Positions 48,301-59,972 of a stretch of DNA of 64,000 nt are shown piece after piece. A program made the translations under genes and the position numbers. The stretch spans positions 4,851,878-4,915,877 of the forward strand of contig CM061139.1 of the NCBI GenBank assembly GCA_030789695.1. The letters run 5' to 3'. Position 1 is the stretch's first letter. Each line of letters starts with the position of its first letter. The DNA comes from Scilla litardierei (Eukaryota; Streptophyta; Magnoliopsida; Asparagales; Asparagaceae). Under the pieces are notes generated by a model. The model made no database searches. It was given only the letters and a program-made list of their open reading frames with translations, and had not been told where the DNA came from.

Positions 48301-49996
48301 ACCTTTTACTCGTCCTCGAGGAAGACGAATACCAGGTACGCCGGGAGAAAAAACAAAAGGAAATAAAAAATTAAAAACAAAAGCGAGTAGAGATGGATGG
48401 AGGGTGCTAAGATTGTTCAATCAGATCTCAAGCCCCAGCAGTATGTCACGATGCTTCGAGTGGTAAAAACGCTTGCTAATGGTATTTTCAGGTTTTACTA
48501 ATCATATGTCTAGCATGCGATAGAGACAAAAACAGGGATCTTCTAAAATAATGCCATCAACGCATATCAATCTCATGAAATCTATAGAGTCTAGTATAAA
48601 AAGAGTTGGTAATGCACTTTTTAATCAATAGATACAAATGGAGCATATAGAAATCTTAAAGAATGGAAAGAAATCATGCTATTCAAATATCCATTTCAAA
48701 TCGTGAAAAATCTCCAAAACTAAAGTATTACGTAAAGTTCAAGCATTATCTAATCTCTCTGCTGTGCACAGTCTCCACTATAATTTCATACTCACTCATA
48801 TGATCAATTGGTTCATCCCCAAGCTTAGCTCGAGGCGTCGCATCTAGGAATAGGATATGAAAGTTTTTTGTACTTTCCCAAGTAATTGTGATAGCTTCTA
48901 ATAAAGGAATATGAAACAATTTTATTTCTTTCTTTTCTTTCTTTTTCTTTTCTTTCACATTTTTTTCTTTTTTTCATTTTGTTTGGAAGCTATATTTTTT
49001 TCTTTTGGGATTTTTGGGAAGTAAGATGCGGTAAGGGTAGCTGCGGGGGTGAAACCAACTGATATATAGAGAATCATAAAGATATGTGGAGAAGGAAAAT
49101 AATGAATCACTCGGTTCACTCATCAGAGGTGCACAACGGTTCAATATGACAATACTCTAACTAAACTCATAACTAGCTTGGATATTTTCATTCATCTAGA
49201 TGAATACTAAAAAGCACACAGTAATAAACACAATAACATCAAGCATACAAATAGAAGTGAATGAGATAGCAAGCAGATGCTTTAAGTGTTCTAATGATGC
49301 GTGAACCTAGGTGCATTATCCAACATAGCGCATACTAGATACTATTTCATGCATTTGATTTTCAATTCATAACAGGCATTAAATCGGATAGATCAACAAC
49401 AGAATATGCACACATATAGAAAGTAAACCTGAAACAACCCTAAATAGCATGTCATCAAATAATAAGCACCGTGAAAAGCTACTGAGGGCAACGAGAAGTA
49501 TCATCATGCAGAACCATCTCAGCAGAAAGAGAAAAAGGGTGGAGAAAATAAAAGAATGAAAAAAAGACATGCATGCATGGCAAAAAGAAAAAACGTGATG
49601 TCGAATGAGAAAAAAATATAAAAAGGTGGAAAATGGGTGGAAAAGTAAACTAAAAGCTGAAAAAGGAAGAAAAATAAAAAGGAAAATAAAAATAAAGCGA
49701 TAGCGCTCACCCCCAAGCTAAACCCAGCAGTGTCCTCACTGCTGAGAAAACGCTAGTATGCGGGAGATGATGCTAGAGAGGGTGGGTGGGTGGGGGGATA
49801 GACAAATGAATGAAAAATATAACTGTACAGAAGAAAATAAGATGTGATATGATGAAATGCTGAAAAGATGATGCATATGCAAGACATGATGCATGGTGGG
49901 TCCTCCCCCAAGCTATGTACGACCAGGGCCCAAAAAGATAGATGTGCACATAAATATGAGGGATGTAAAGGGTGGGTAGGGACAGAATCAAGCAGG
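48301..49996 (-). other. Athila 3' non-coding region
   Basis: AT-rich region with the Athila-typical phrase gtgaggacactgctggg (minus strand, near 49725-49742) followed by tttagcttgggggtg. I see no gene. On the plus strand it is A/G-rich. Confidence 0.5.
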
Positions 49997-52490
49997 TGTA
50001 TGGTTTTGGCGGACCCTTAGGGCACAAAAAACTCTATTTCCGTCCTAAATCGGACGGAACATAGACATAATATACGCAGCGGAAAAATATGTTAATCTAA
50101 TTAACATGCAACCCTAAGGAACCAGACCCTCTTAGCCAGGATCTCTGCCAACTCGGAGTGGATCTGACCACCCCAACAGGGATCTAAACTACTGCGAATA
50201 ATTAAAACGAAAGCTTATGAAACACATACCTGGAATCTCAACCCTGGGACGGGCAAGATGTTCCGCACCGTCTTCTGAGCCGCTCCCAGTCCCACGCTGA
50301 GCCGCTCCTCGAACCGATCTGCATCCCGAGGTGAGCAATCCTCTTGTCGCCGAGCCAACCACGCGTCGAAGAAAGTTTCACGCGATTGAAAGCCTTCGCC
50401 AAGATTTCGGTTCCGAATCCAAACTCCTTCATGGCTTTGCTAGAGCCCTTCAGGAGTAAGGCAGAAATATATGGAGAAGAAGAATTAATTTAAGGTTTGA
50501 TCCGAGCGTGCTCCAACATTTACGGGAGCCGCTCAGATCTTGAGCTTGGGACAAGTTTGGAGGAAGGGAGCAGACCCCTATTTATATAGGCGACTGACTC
50601 TCCCCTTTTCTGCACAACCGATGTGGGACTATTAAATGGAGTTAATAAATTCAATTTAGTTTGTCTTTCAAAAAGGCCAAACTTCCGTGAATTTTAACTC
50701 CATCACCGTTGAGCTTCATGATTGATACAACCTATCAAGTTCAACGATGAAGGCATATGAAAAAACGGCAAGTCAATCGGAGTCCGTTTGACCCTTTAAT
50801 TAATCGCCCAAAGTTCAGCCCACGGCTTGATTTTCGTCCAAAATCAGCCGTCACAAAACAGCTCTCTGCTTAGGTTTCTGCACCAAGTTGTGGGGCCCGC
50901 ATGTGGGCCCCACTGCCCAAAAGGGCTGACTGGGCACCTGGCCCAGACCAGGGCACAGGTGCCTAGGCCTGGGCACAGGCGCCCAGGCGCCTGGTGGGTG
51001 CCTGGGCCGGGTGCCCGGGGGCCCGACCTAGGGCGCCCGCCCTGGGTGCCTAGGCAGGCGCCCAGGCGCCAGGGCCTGGGCACGAGCCCAGGCACAGGCC
51101 GCCTGGTGCCCTGTGTGCCTAGGCCCATGGCTGGCCTTAGGCTGGCCAGGTGCCCAGGCCAGACCCAGTCTGGTCTGGGTCAACCTGGTCTGATCTGGTC
51201 TGATCCATTGAGCTGTTTTGTGCATAAATGGAGCATTTGGCATCCAATTTGGACATCGTGCGAACCTGGGTTTAGACCGGGACATTTTTGTCTTACCCGT
51301 GAACTTTTTCTTGCGTTTATACCGTTAAATATTGTCATAAACTATTTACGACACTTTTAATCCGGTTTGCATTAAATGCAAAATAGTCCCTATCTAAGCT
51401 TAAATTATTATATTGCATCAAATGCAATTATTCCATCCCTTGCATCAAAACGCAAAATATTCTCTCTCACTAATTTCTACCTATTACTAGACGAAGGTCG
51501 CACTTTGTGTGTGACCCTACGGCCTGACGCTACTACAGGTTGGGATCGAAGCCCTATACGGTAGTGACCACGAGCACTGGCTGTCATCCCTGTTTCAGAA
51601 TCATAATAATGTGGTTAGCTCATCAACGTGAGAATTGTCGGGACCACCCTGACCGTGTCTGTGATGAGTTCTGCAGTTATAGTCTCTTCGTCTAAACTAT
51701 GTCGTGTAGATCAAGTCTAGGGTACGGTCAAACTGTCAATCCCAATAACTTGACTTCGGTTAGTTTCTATCAATCTTTAGTGTAATGTTGGACTTCTTCC
51801 AACATACTCTGCGCAGAGATTTTACTAAAGACCGAACTAACTCTACGGCATTAACTCACATTGACCAAGAGAGACAAATCCTCTCTTGGTCATTACTCTC
51901 CTCGTAGGCTTCAAGTGACACTCAATCAAAGACCTTTTGACAGGCCTAGTCTCGAAGCTAGGTCAGTGATTTAAGTGGCACCGTTCACGCACAGGTTTGT
52001 AAAATGACATCAAGTCAAAAGACCAACTTGCATATCATCACTAAGAGTTATCATTGACAGATTGGTCAATATAACCATATGATAACTCTTGTGGATTGTT
52101 CAGTGAACTCATTCTCTAATGAGCACCTGTGTCTCGTCTTCGACTTCGCTAAGTCGAACGATCATGAGATCATCGTCACCGCTAAATGGTGAAGACTAAG
52201 ACACAATGATCTATCCGATGTATCGATATCTTTGTCTCGAAACATCTACGACCATGAACCTTTTTATACTTATGCTATAGATGGTCAAACATTTCTCCAT
52301 AATCGAGATACTCATCTCGATACATGTTTGACCTTGTATAAAGTGTCAGGACTTTACCTAAGTTAATATCTAATGTTTACTACATTATAACTTAGATAAA
52401 TTAGTACCAAATAGCTTACTGTTATTTTGAACAAGATGTTTATGCTATTCACACAGAGATAAATAGCCTCGAGGGCATCATCTCTCTACA
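49997..52490 (-). mobile_element. Solo LTR E (2494 bp), related to element D
   Basis: Plus strand TGTATGGTTTTGGCGG...CTCTCTACA, flanked by gcagg at 49992-49996 and 52491-52495. It is the full-length form of the D-type LTR, including the part that in D lies outside the present LTR boundary. The TATA box is at 50577-50590. A very GC-rich cctgggc/gcccagg tract occupies about 50930-51190. It is the innermost and therefore latest insertion of the stack. Confidence 0.9.
50930..51190. repeat. gcccagg/cctgggc array in the U3 of solo LTR E
   Basis: About 260 bp dominated by short complementary blocks (gcctgggc, gcccaggc, ggcgcc, ctaggc). The equivalent tract in D is much shorter (about 40045-40145), and in D's right LTR Athila landed inside it. 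It lies about 350-600 bp upstream of the minus-strand TATA box. Confidence 0.7.
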
Positions 52491-53301
52491 GCAGGGACAC
52501 CACCCTCTGGAGGTGGTGATGGGTCCCGCTGCTGTGACCAGAAGATGTGGGGGGCTGTGGCTCAACGGATGGGTCAGCTCGCCAGTGCCTAATGATGTTG
52601 CGAAGGAAAGGGAGGTCCTGCTCGACTGACTGTTGAGTAGTGATGCCTCCATGACCTAAGAGTAGAAGCATGGCAATGAACTGGTCGCCCTGGTCAGTGT
52701 CTCGGAAGGTAACGTCATATGATGCGTCGTAGATATAAAGACGCTCGGGAGGGATTGGAGCGTTGTTTGGCTGGGGTGAAGTGATGAATGATTCGCCAAC
52801 AGTGTGGTCCTGTGTGGGTGAAAGTGTACAACGGGTACGCCGAGTAGGCCTAGGGTTTGGTGTGCCGGTGTTGGTGTTTGTGGGTCCAGTACGGCGTGGA
52901 GGCATCTTGCAAGAAGTATAAAAGTGTGTGGTAGCACAAAAAGTATATAGGGAAAAGAATGTACCGACAATAATGGGGCGGTGATGAGATCGGTCACGTG
53001 ACTGCTGCTGATCAGAAGTATCCCCAAGCTGCTCCTAGGATCGCCCTTCTATGTAGACGCCATGTACTGGCGTTGGAGGAAGGAGGGGTGGTTGGATGCG
53101 ACGGCTGTGGGTGACTTGGGAAGAGGCGACGGCGGATGTAAATTGCCGACTGGATCGAGTAGGTGGGGGGGTACCTCGGGAGATGATTAGGGTAGGATCG
53201 CTTAGAGTAGGCGTCATATGACGATTTAGGTTAAGTAAATAGCTCGGACCCTGCTTAAAATGAGACCCGTAGTCGATCAGCATGCGACTCGGCCCGAGCA
53301 A
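52486..53301 (-). pseudogene. Third-ORF region of Athila (after integrase), interrupted by solo LTR E
   Basis: Two minus-strand frames are seen: 53301-53035 (88 codons) and 52905-52486 (139 codons, beginning MPPRRTG, Thr/Pro-rich). The second runs straight into solo LTR E; with the empty site considered, the frame stays open beyond 49996 into a hydrophobic stretch. Athila elements often carry an additional, sometimes called envelope-like, ORF here. I see no motif that proves such a function. Confidence 0.4.
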
Positions 53302-53640
53302 TCTGATTGCTCAGCCGAGCTAGAAATTTAGAAAAATTAAGATACAATTTAAATATTCCCTTCAGCCTGCTCGATCGAGCAGAAGGTTACTCGGTCAAGT
53401 AGGTGACTGCTCGGACCGAGCTGATTCTGCTCAGCCCGTGTAGATAGAATGACGTTTTTGAGCTTCTTTCTCGAGCCTGCGCTACTCGATCGAGTAGAGT
53501 GGCTGCTTGGTTGAGTTGGTGTCTGCTCAGACCGAGCAAAGGCTGATTGGGCCGTGTAGACAGTGCGATGTTTTTGAGCTTTTCTCTTGTGCTTGCACTG
53601 CTCGACCGAGCAGAGTGGCTGCTCTGTCGAGTCACCTGTA
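53279..53640. repeat. Internal palindrome array of the Athila LTR type
   Basis: Contains ctcgatcgag, ctcgaccgag, ctcggaccgag and related palindromes, and a block (tgctcgaccgagcag...gctgctctgtcgagtcacctg) parallel to the LTR block at 47934-47972. It lies between pol and the third ORF region. Confidence 0.75.
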
Positions 53641-53878
53641 TCCCCTTTTTGCTCTTCTCCTTTGGTCTTTTCTTCAAATCTGCTGCTCTCCTCTATCTTT
53701 CTTCCATCTAAAACGTCGATTTGTGTGCCCCTTCATGTTCAACCTGTAAAAAGGAAGAAGCCATCAAATTCTTATGATTTTTGTATTTTTAAGAAGAATA
53801 AACAATGTTTTTATTTGGTTTTCTTAAATGGATAAAGAAAAAATAAGAAATTGAAAAATAAAATCCAAGGTATAATAG

Positions 53879-56870
53879 ATTGAGTTGCCTCCCAATAAGC
53901 GCTCGTTTTGAGTCATGAGCTCGACTCCCTCAAGTTCTTCAACAATTAGTGGGGGGTTCCTCGAGGAAGTATGTCTCCTCTTGCCCAATTGGTTCTCCTG
54001 CTCTGTACGGCTTAATCCTTTGGCCATTTACCTTGAATTGCCGTTTTCCCTTCGAGCTCAACGGCACCCCCAGGGATAAACTTACTATCTTGTAAGGGCC
54101 GGACCATCTCGAATTTAATTTTCCAGGGAAAAGGAGTAGTCTTGAATTGTAGAGGAGTACCTGGTCACGACATCATGGTGAACCACTGTGATGTTCCTAT
54201 TCTGATAAGCCTTGGTTCTCTCCTTATATATCTTTACATTCTCATAGGCGTGTCGTCGAATTTCGTAGAGCTCGTTGCTGTGCAAGGCTCGTCTCCTGGC
54301 TGCACTCTGGTAGTCAAAGTTCATTTTCTTTACTGTCCAATATGCCCCGTGTTCCAATTCTACTGGAAGGTGGCAAGCTTTTCCATACACTAGTCTATAG
54401 GGGGGTTGTCCCTATGGGAGTTTTGAAGGCGGTGCAATATGCCCAAAGGGTGTCGCCCAACTTGTGTGACCAATCCTTCCTCGAGGCGCTAACTATCTTC
54501 TCCAGGATGCTTTTGATTTCCTTATTGGATACCTTTACTTGACCACTAGTTTGAGGGTGATAAGCAAGAGTGACCTTGTGATGAACTCCATATTTTTTTA
54601 GCATTGTCTCGAACTTTTTCTCGATGAAATGGCTACCTGTATCACTTATGATTGTCCAGGGGACTCCAAAACGAGGAAATATCGTATTATTGAAGAATTT
54701 GGCTACTACCCTCGTGTCGTTTGTCGGTGTGGCCATATCCTCCACCCACTTCGAGACGTAATCAATGGCGACCAAGATGTACTTATTACAGTTACTCGAT
54801 GGAAAGGGCCCGATGAAGTCAACGCCCCAACATTCAAATAGTTCTATCTCTAAGATGCCCTGAAGGGATGTTTCATTCCTCTTCGTGATATTTTCTGTCC
54901 TATGGCATCTATTGAATTTCCTGATATATTCATTCGTATCTCTAAATATAGTGGGCCAATAGAAACCACTTTGGAGGATTTTTGACGTGGTTTTGGTGAC
55001 AGCTACGTGTCCCCACATGGTTGACATGGCAATGCGATATGATGGAGGTCGCCTCTTCCTTTGTGATACATCGTCTGATGATCCCACTAGCGCATGTTCT
55101 GAACAGGTACGGGTCATCCCAAAAGTAGCTCTTGGCGTCATGTAGGAACTTCCTCCTCGAGTAAGTCGCCAACCCTTGCGAGACTATGCCGCTTACCAGG
55201 TAGCTCACTATATCTACGTACCAGGGGGCTTCAGAGGGGTTCGCTGCAAATAACTGTTTGCTGGTAAAGGAATCATCAATTGGCAAACTGTCATCCCCGT
55301 GCTTTTGAATTAACCGCGACAGGTAGTCTGCTACTACATTCTCTGCTCCTTTCTTGTCTTTGATCTCAATATCAAATTCTTGGAGGAGGAGGATCCACCG
55401 TATCAACCGCTGTTTAGCATCCTTCTTGCTCAATAGGTATTTTAGTGCCGCGTGGTCCGTGTGGATAATCACTTTAGACCCCAAGAGGTATGATCTGAAC
55501 TTCTAGATAGAATAAACCACGGCTAGCAGCTCCTTCTCCATAGTGATGTACTTCTTTTAAGCATCATCCAGAGTCTTGCTAGCGTAATATATAGCATGAA
55601 TCTTTCCTTCTTTCCTTTGGCCAAGAACGACCCCCCACTGCTTGGTCACTAGCATCACACATCAGCTTAAACGACAGATTCCAATCTGGCGGCTGTATAA
55701 TTGGGGCTGAGATGAGAGCTTCCTTTAACATGTTAAAGGCTAGAAAACAGGCGTCAGTAAACAAAAAAGGAGCGTCCTTGGCGAGGAGCTCCGTAAGGGG
55801 GCGAGAAATATTGAAGAAATCCTTTATGAAGTGACGGTAGAAACCCGCATGCCCTAGGAAACCACGGATACCCTTGAGGTTAGTGGGAGGCTGTAAACTC
55901 TTAATAACTTCGACCTTGGCTTTATCGACCTCAATTCCCTTAGAGGTGATGACATGGCCAAGCACAACCCATTCTGTCACCATGAAATGACACTTTCCCA
56001 ATTTAGGGTCAGATTATTGTCATGACACCGGTCTAAAACTTTGGATAAATTGGCTAGATAATCATTGAATTCGGTGCCATAAACAGAAAAATCGTCCATG
56101 AAGACTTCCATAATATTTTCGATGAAATTCGAGAAAATAGACGTCATGCACCTTTGGAATGTGGCAGGTGCATTACATAGCCCAAACGGCATTCTTCGGT
56201 AAGCAAATGTGCCATATGGACATGTGCACGTTGTCTTTTCTTGGTCTTCCCGATGCAACGGGATTTGGAAGAACCCGGAGTATCCATCTAGGTAACAGAA
56301 ATATTTGTGTTTGGCTAAACGCTCAAGCATTTGGTCAATGAAGGGTAGATGATAATGGTCCTTTCTGGTGGATTTATTGAGTCTCCTATAGTCGATACAC
56401 ATACGCCAACCAGTGACAGTCCTAGTGGATATTAGCTCATTTTTTTGTTTCTAACGACTGTGCCCCCTTTCTTGGGGACCACATGCACAGGGCTAACCCA
56501 TTTACTGTCGGAAATGGGATAAATAATGTCGGTCTCTAATAGCTTCAAGACCTCCTCCTTCACTACCTCCTTTATGTTGGGATTTAATCGCCTTTGAGGC
56601 TCAATGGAAGTGGCGTCCTTATCCTCAAGATGAATCCTATGGGTGCATATGGTTTCACGGATGCCCTTTAGGTCAGCAATATTATATCCTATTACCTTTC
56701 TATGGGATCTAAGGATTTTAGGAGGCTTTCTAGTTGGGGACCGGTGAGGGCTGCATTGACGATAACGGGGTATGTGGATTTCTAACCCAATAAAGCGTAT
56801 TTCAAATTAGCAGGAAGATGTTTTAGTTCTACCTGAGGGGGCATTGTACTCCCGTCATCGCTCACCTATG
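53879..56870 (-). pseudogene. pol: Athila pol: reverse transcriptase, RNase H, integrase; frameshifted
   Basis: On the minus strand the order is: pre-RT linker (56840-56440, with LKHLPANLKYALL, RRLNPNIKEVVKEEVLKLLE and YPISDSKWVSPVHVVPKKGG), RT (56402-55580, with FCYLDGYSGFFQIPLH, RRMPFGLCNAPATFQRCM and the FMDDFSVYG active site), RNase H (from 55484; [23 protein letters not shown]) and integrase (55141-54115; [34 protein letters not shown] with D-D-E present). The tail reaches the Athila phrase encoding QNERLLGG (about 53889-53912). Lesions include a frameshift at an A-run near 56440, breaks near 55980 and 55580, and a stop near 54393. The integrase HHCC zinc finger is poorly preserved. The pieces are recognisable but no single open frame covers pol. 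Confidence 0.85.
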
Positions 56871-57295
56871 AGAAGGATGTGTCCTCAATTGCCGATTCAG
56901 AAGATGGAAACTCTTCTTTGGCAGAATTATAGGATGAGCAAGGAGATGATGTATGTCATGGCAGACGCCTGCAGATTCCGTTTCCATAGCGCACCTGTCA
57001 ACAGAAGTAAAGTATTCAGGAACGCATTTTCTATCGAGCATAGAGTTGGGAGGACTTCCCTGATCAATGTCATTTTGTGCTGGTTTGGAAACCGTGTATC
57101 CCTCGTAGACGTGTTCTTCATATGTCGTAGTCTATTGGATGCTATCGTTAGGGTGTCCCCTTCGTATCGCACATAGACTCCATCAGTGACGGGGACACCA
57201 TCTAAGGTGTCTACATTGTGGAATGTGTTCGCGATAAAGACTGAGAGTTCTTATGTAACCGGGTCGTCTATAGGTAACTCCACTGGACTATGGGC

Positions 57296-57730
57296 CTATT
57301 CATCAGCTACCACACTTTCCATTATATCCAATGGCTGGGAATTGTTCAATGGCTCCAACTGACGAGTCTCTCTCCAGCTCGCGTCAATAGGTAGGGCTTT
57401 AATAGTCTGGAGGAACATCACTTCCGCTTCGAAGCTTATGTGAATGTCACCCTCAAGGATACATGCATCAGAAACATTGCTCATTATATAATCCATGACC
57501 AATTGCTGATTAATGTTACCTGAAACATAGGTTTCTGATCTGACAAACCGAACTGCAGCAATATATTCTTTAGCAGCACATTCAATCATGGATTTGTCCA
57601 TGCGCGAATCCTGAAGACCATGTATATGATAAGGAGAAAAGCTAAACTCATCTGAGTCACTGTTAGACTCATTGGTCCATTGTACTTGCATCACCATCTC
57701 CATCGCGTCTGATTTCTTAAGAATGAACAC
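57296..57730 (-). pseudogene. 144-codon frame upstream of Athila pol, unassigned
   Basis: It begins ATG at 57730 and is acidic and Ser-rich early on. It shows no gag or zinc knuckle, and no D-[ST]-G-A protease motif. It occupies the place where the end of gag and protease would be; only 130 bp separate it from the PBS, so the true gag has been lost. Confidence 0.4.
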
Positions 57731-57859
57731 TAGCTGGAGGGAGGTGTTAGTAGAAAGGTAACAGTATAGAGAGAATAAAAAGAGTGGAAAGATAAAGAAT
57801 GGAAAGATTTGCTAGCAAACTCTTCAAAACAAAAATAAACTGAGATATACTATAGCCGT

Positions 57860-57876
57860 CCCCGGCAACGGTGCCA
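57860..57876 (-). promoter_or_regulatory. Primer binding site of Athila
   Basis: The minus strand reads TGGCACCGTTGCCGGGG, six bases from the LTR end; one base differs from the common TGGCGCC form. Confidence 0.85.
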
Positions 57877-57882
57877 AAAACT

Positions 57883-59599
57883 TGACGCACCCGGAACCTA
57901 CACCTAAAATCCACCTAGCGGTGTCACGGTTGCTAGGCGTGGTATGGTTTCTAGGTGTCAATTCCAGGATCTATCCGTAAGCGGTGGTGTTAAATTCTAG
58001 TATAAAAGATGCCAGATCCCTCAGGGATGGTGACAGTGTATTTGAGTTCTCAGATTATTTTTATATCTCGAAGTGAGATAGCTGTCGGGTTGAAAGGATT
58101 GCTTGTCGTATTGTTGTTGATTCAATAATAAAAGGAACTAGGGTTTAGGGATCATCGCTAAGACTATCAGAGATCGATGTTGGAATAGGATCCTTACGTT
58201 GCATTAGGTTTAGGGGATTAATCTCTCAATTCATACCACTCTCGTGGGTTAGAATTGCAAGGTATTTCGGTGGCTCTCATTGATGCATTGGCGGTAGCCG
58301 TCAATGTAGCGATATAGTTCGTCGGTGGATCCCCTCAAGGCATGAGCTGGGCATGGACATGAGCCATGGTTGGATCCACCGATTTCCCTATTCAAATCCC
58401 TAGGATACCCCTTAAGCTCATCAATTCTACAGACCGTGGGCATGATCTCAGTGCGAGTTATCCTAGGGATCCAGTAGGATGGACCAAAATACTCCCCTTT
58501 ATTCCTAATTCAACCTAGAGATCCAGATCTACATCTCCCTTCTAAGATCTTAGGGCTAACCCATCACCCTAGAAGAGACTAGTCACTCATGGCGATTTTC
58601 ACGAATAAAAATGCGGTTTTTATAAGAGAAAACATTGTAACAGATTAATCGAATAAAGATTGAATAGCTTACGTGCCGAAGACGAAGAAGAATAGCAGAA
58701 AACAATGATTCGAAGAAATCCCAATGATGTCAAAATGCAAATCACAATAGAGCTCCAAAAATAATTCAATAATCTTCCCAAAAACTAGGTTTAGATCTAA
58801 CAAAATATTTCTAATCTCCTCCTCTCCCAAAAAGTAATTCAAAAACTACAAAATAATCGACTGCCCCATTCGCACATCCCAGATCCACACTTCACTCCCA
58901 AGCGCGCATCAGACGACCACGCACACTTTCAAAAATAGCCTTCATTGTCGCCGACCGAGTCAGTGACTCGGTCGAGCAGAGGCTTGCTCGGTCGGGCTGC
59001 TCGGTCGAGCATCCCTCCTGCTCGGTCGAGCACGTCAATGAGTCGCACTTATCCAAAAATTTCCACTCTGTCTGCTCGGCCCGAGTCAGCTCTGCTCGGT
59101 CGAGCAGCTAACTGACTCGGTTTCCACGAGCCTTGCTCGGCTCGAGTAAGATGTCGCTTGAGGTTCGGAGATTGGAGCTGCTCGACCGAGTCATTGTATT
59201 GCTCGGTCTGAGCAGTATGCGTATCAGCCTGTTTCTTTGTCTTGCATCTGCTCGACCGAGCAGCTGCTCTACTCGGTCGAGTCGCCTAGGAAAATATTAG
59301 CTGAAGCTCCTGATAGCTTCTCCTCTCTTCCTGCACTCTCCTCCACTCCTCCCATGGCTCTCAAAACTCGACGAACTCCTGTAAAGCTTTGCCAACGGGC
59401 TCACTGGCATGTCAGATGTGTCCATATCCAAAATTGGTCCTGAATCGCTCCAAAATCCCTGAAAATACTTAAAACACTACGAAACTCGAATATAACATTA
59501 GAATTGCAATATCGTAGGAAAATATGGGATTTGGATGCGAAAATGTCATGAAATGCAATGGCATGATGTTATGAAAAGATGTAAAATATGGACACATCA
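57883..59599 (-). repeat. Right (5') LTR of Athila
   Basis: TGACGCACCC...GACACATCA (plus strand). Palindrome array at about 58950-59285; TATA-like ttataaaaac at 58615-58624 on the minus strand. Transcription would start about 1 kb into the LTR. Confidence 0.85.
58950..59285. repeat. ctcggtcgag/ctcgaccgag palindrome array in the U3 of Athila
   Basis: Includes ccgagtcagtgactcgg, repeated gctcggtcgagca, gctcgaccgagcagc and ctcggctcgag. More than ten occurrences of a ctcgg or ccgag half-site fall in 340 bp, 330-670 bp upstream of the TATA box. Present in both LTRs and again at 53279-53640. Confidence 0.8.
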
Positions 59600-59604
59600 C
59601 AGCC

Positions 59605-59972
59605 CAGGCCTGGCCTGGGCGCCTGCATGCCCGGGCGCCCAGGCCAGACCTGGGTGGTCTGGCATGGTTCGGCCCTGGTCTGACCTGGACTTACCTATGT
59701 CCTGTTTTGGGCATGGGTAAGACCCCTTTGAGCTGTTTTGGCCGTAACTTGGGCATCTGGCGTTCGATTTGGACACCGTTCAAACCCGTGTTTAGAGCGG
59801 GGCATTTCCGTCTTACAGGTAACCTTTTCCATGCGTTAATTTAATTAAATATAGTCTTAAACTATTTAAGACATATTTAATCCGGTTTGCATCAAATGCA
59901 AAATAGTCCATATCTAGGCTTAAATTATCATTTGCATCAAACACAAATGATCTGAGGGCACATCCCTCTACA
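59605..59972 (-). repeat. Right LTR of element D, second piece
   Basis: Resumes in the cctgggc tract and ends atccctctaca, matching 40455 in the left LTR. Confidence 0.85.

Larger units (their letters stand above)
46475..59599 (-). mobile_element. Athila-lineage Ty3/gypsy element, decayed, minus orientation
   Basis: LTRs are 46475-48285 (1811 bp) and 57883-59599 (1717 bp), both TGACGCACCC...GACACATCA on the plus strand. Flanks are tagcc (46470-46474) and cagcc (59600-59604), a target duplication with one change. The PBS (57860-57876), a polypurine tract (48286-48300) and an Athila-type pol fix the lineage and the minus orientation. A 113 bp tandem duplication in the left LTR explains the whole 94 bp length difference. 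Gag and protease are missing: only about 1 kb separates the PBS from the reverse transcriptase region. A solo LTR (49997-52490) interrupts the region after pol. Confidence 0.9.
39088..59972 (-). mobile_element. Element D: non-autonomous Ty1/copia element, split by Athila
   Basis: The left TSD is cgggc (39083-39087) and the right is tgggt (59973-59977); both differences are C to T at CpG positions. The left LTR is 39088-40455 (1368 bp). The right LTR is 45467-46474 plus 59605-59972 (1378 bp counting the Athila target once). The PBS at 45454-45465 fixes minus orientation. The body (40456-45466) has no coding frame I recognise. Its first 1.1 kb (40456-41575) is homologous to the rest of a longer, 2.5 kb LTR like solo LTR E and ends at a second polypurine tract. 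Confidence 0.85.
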
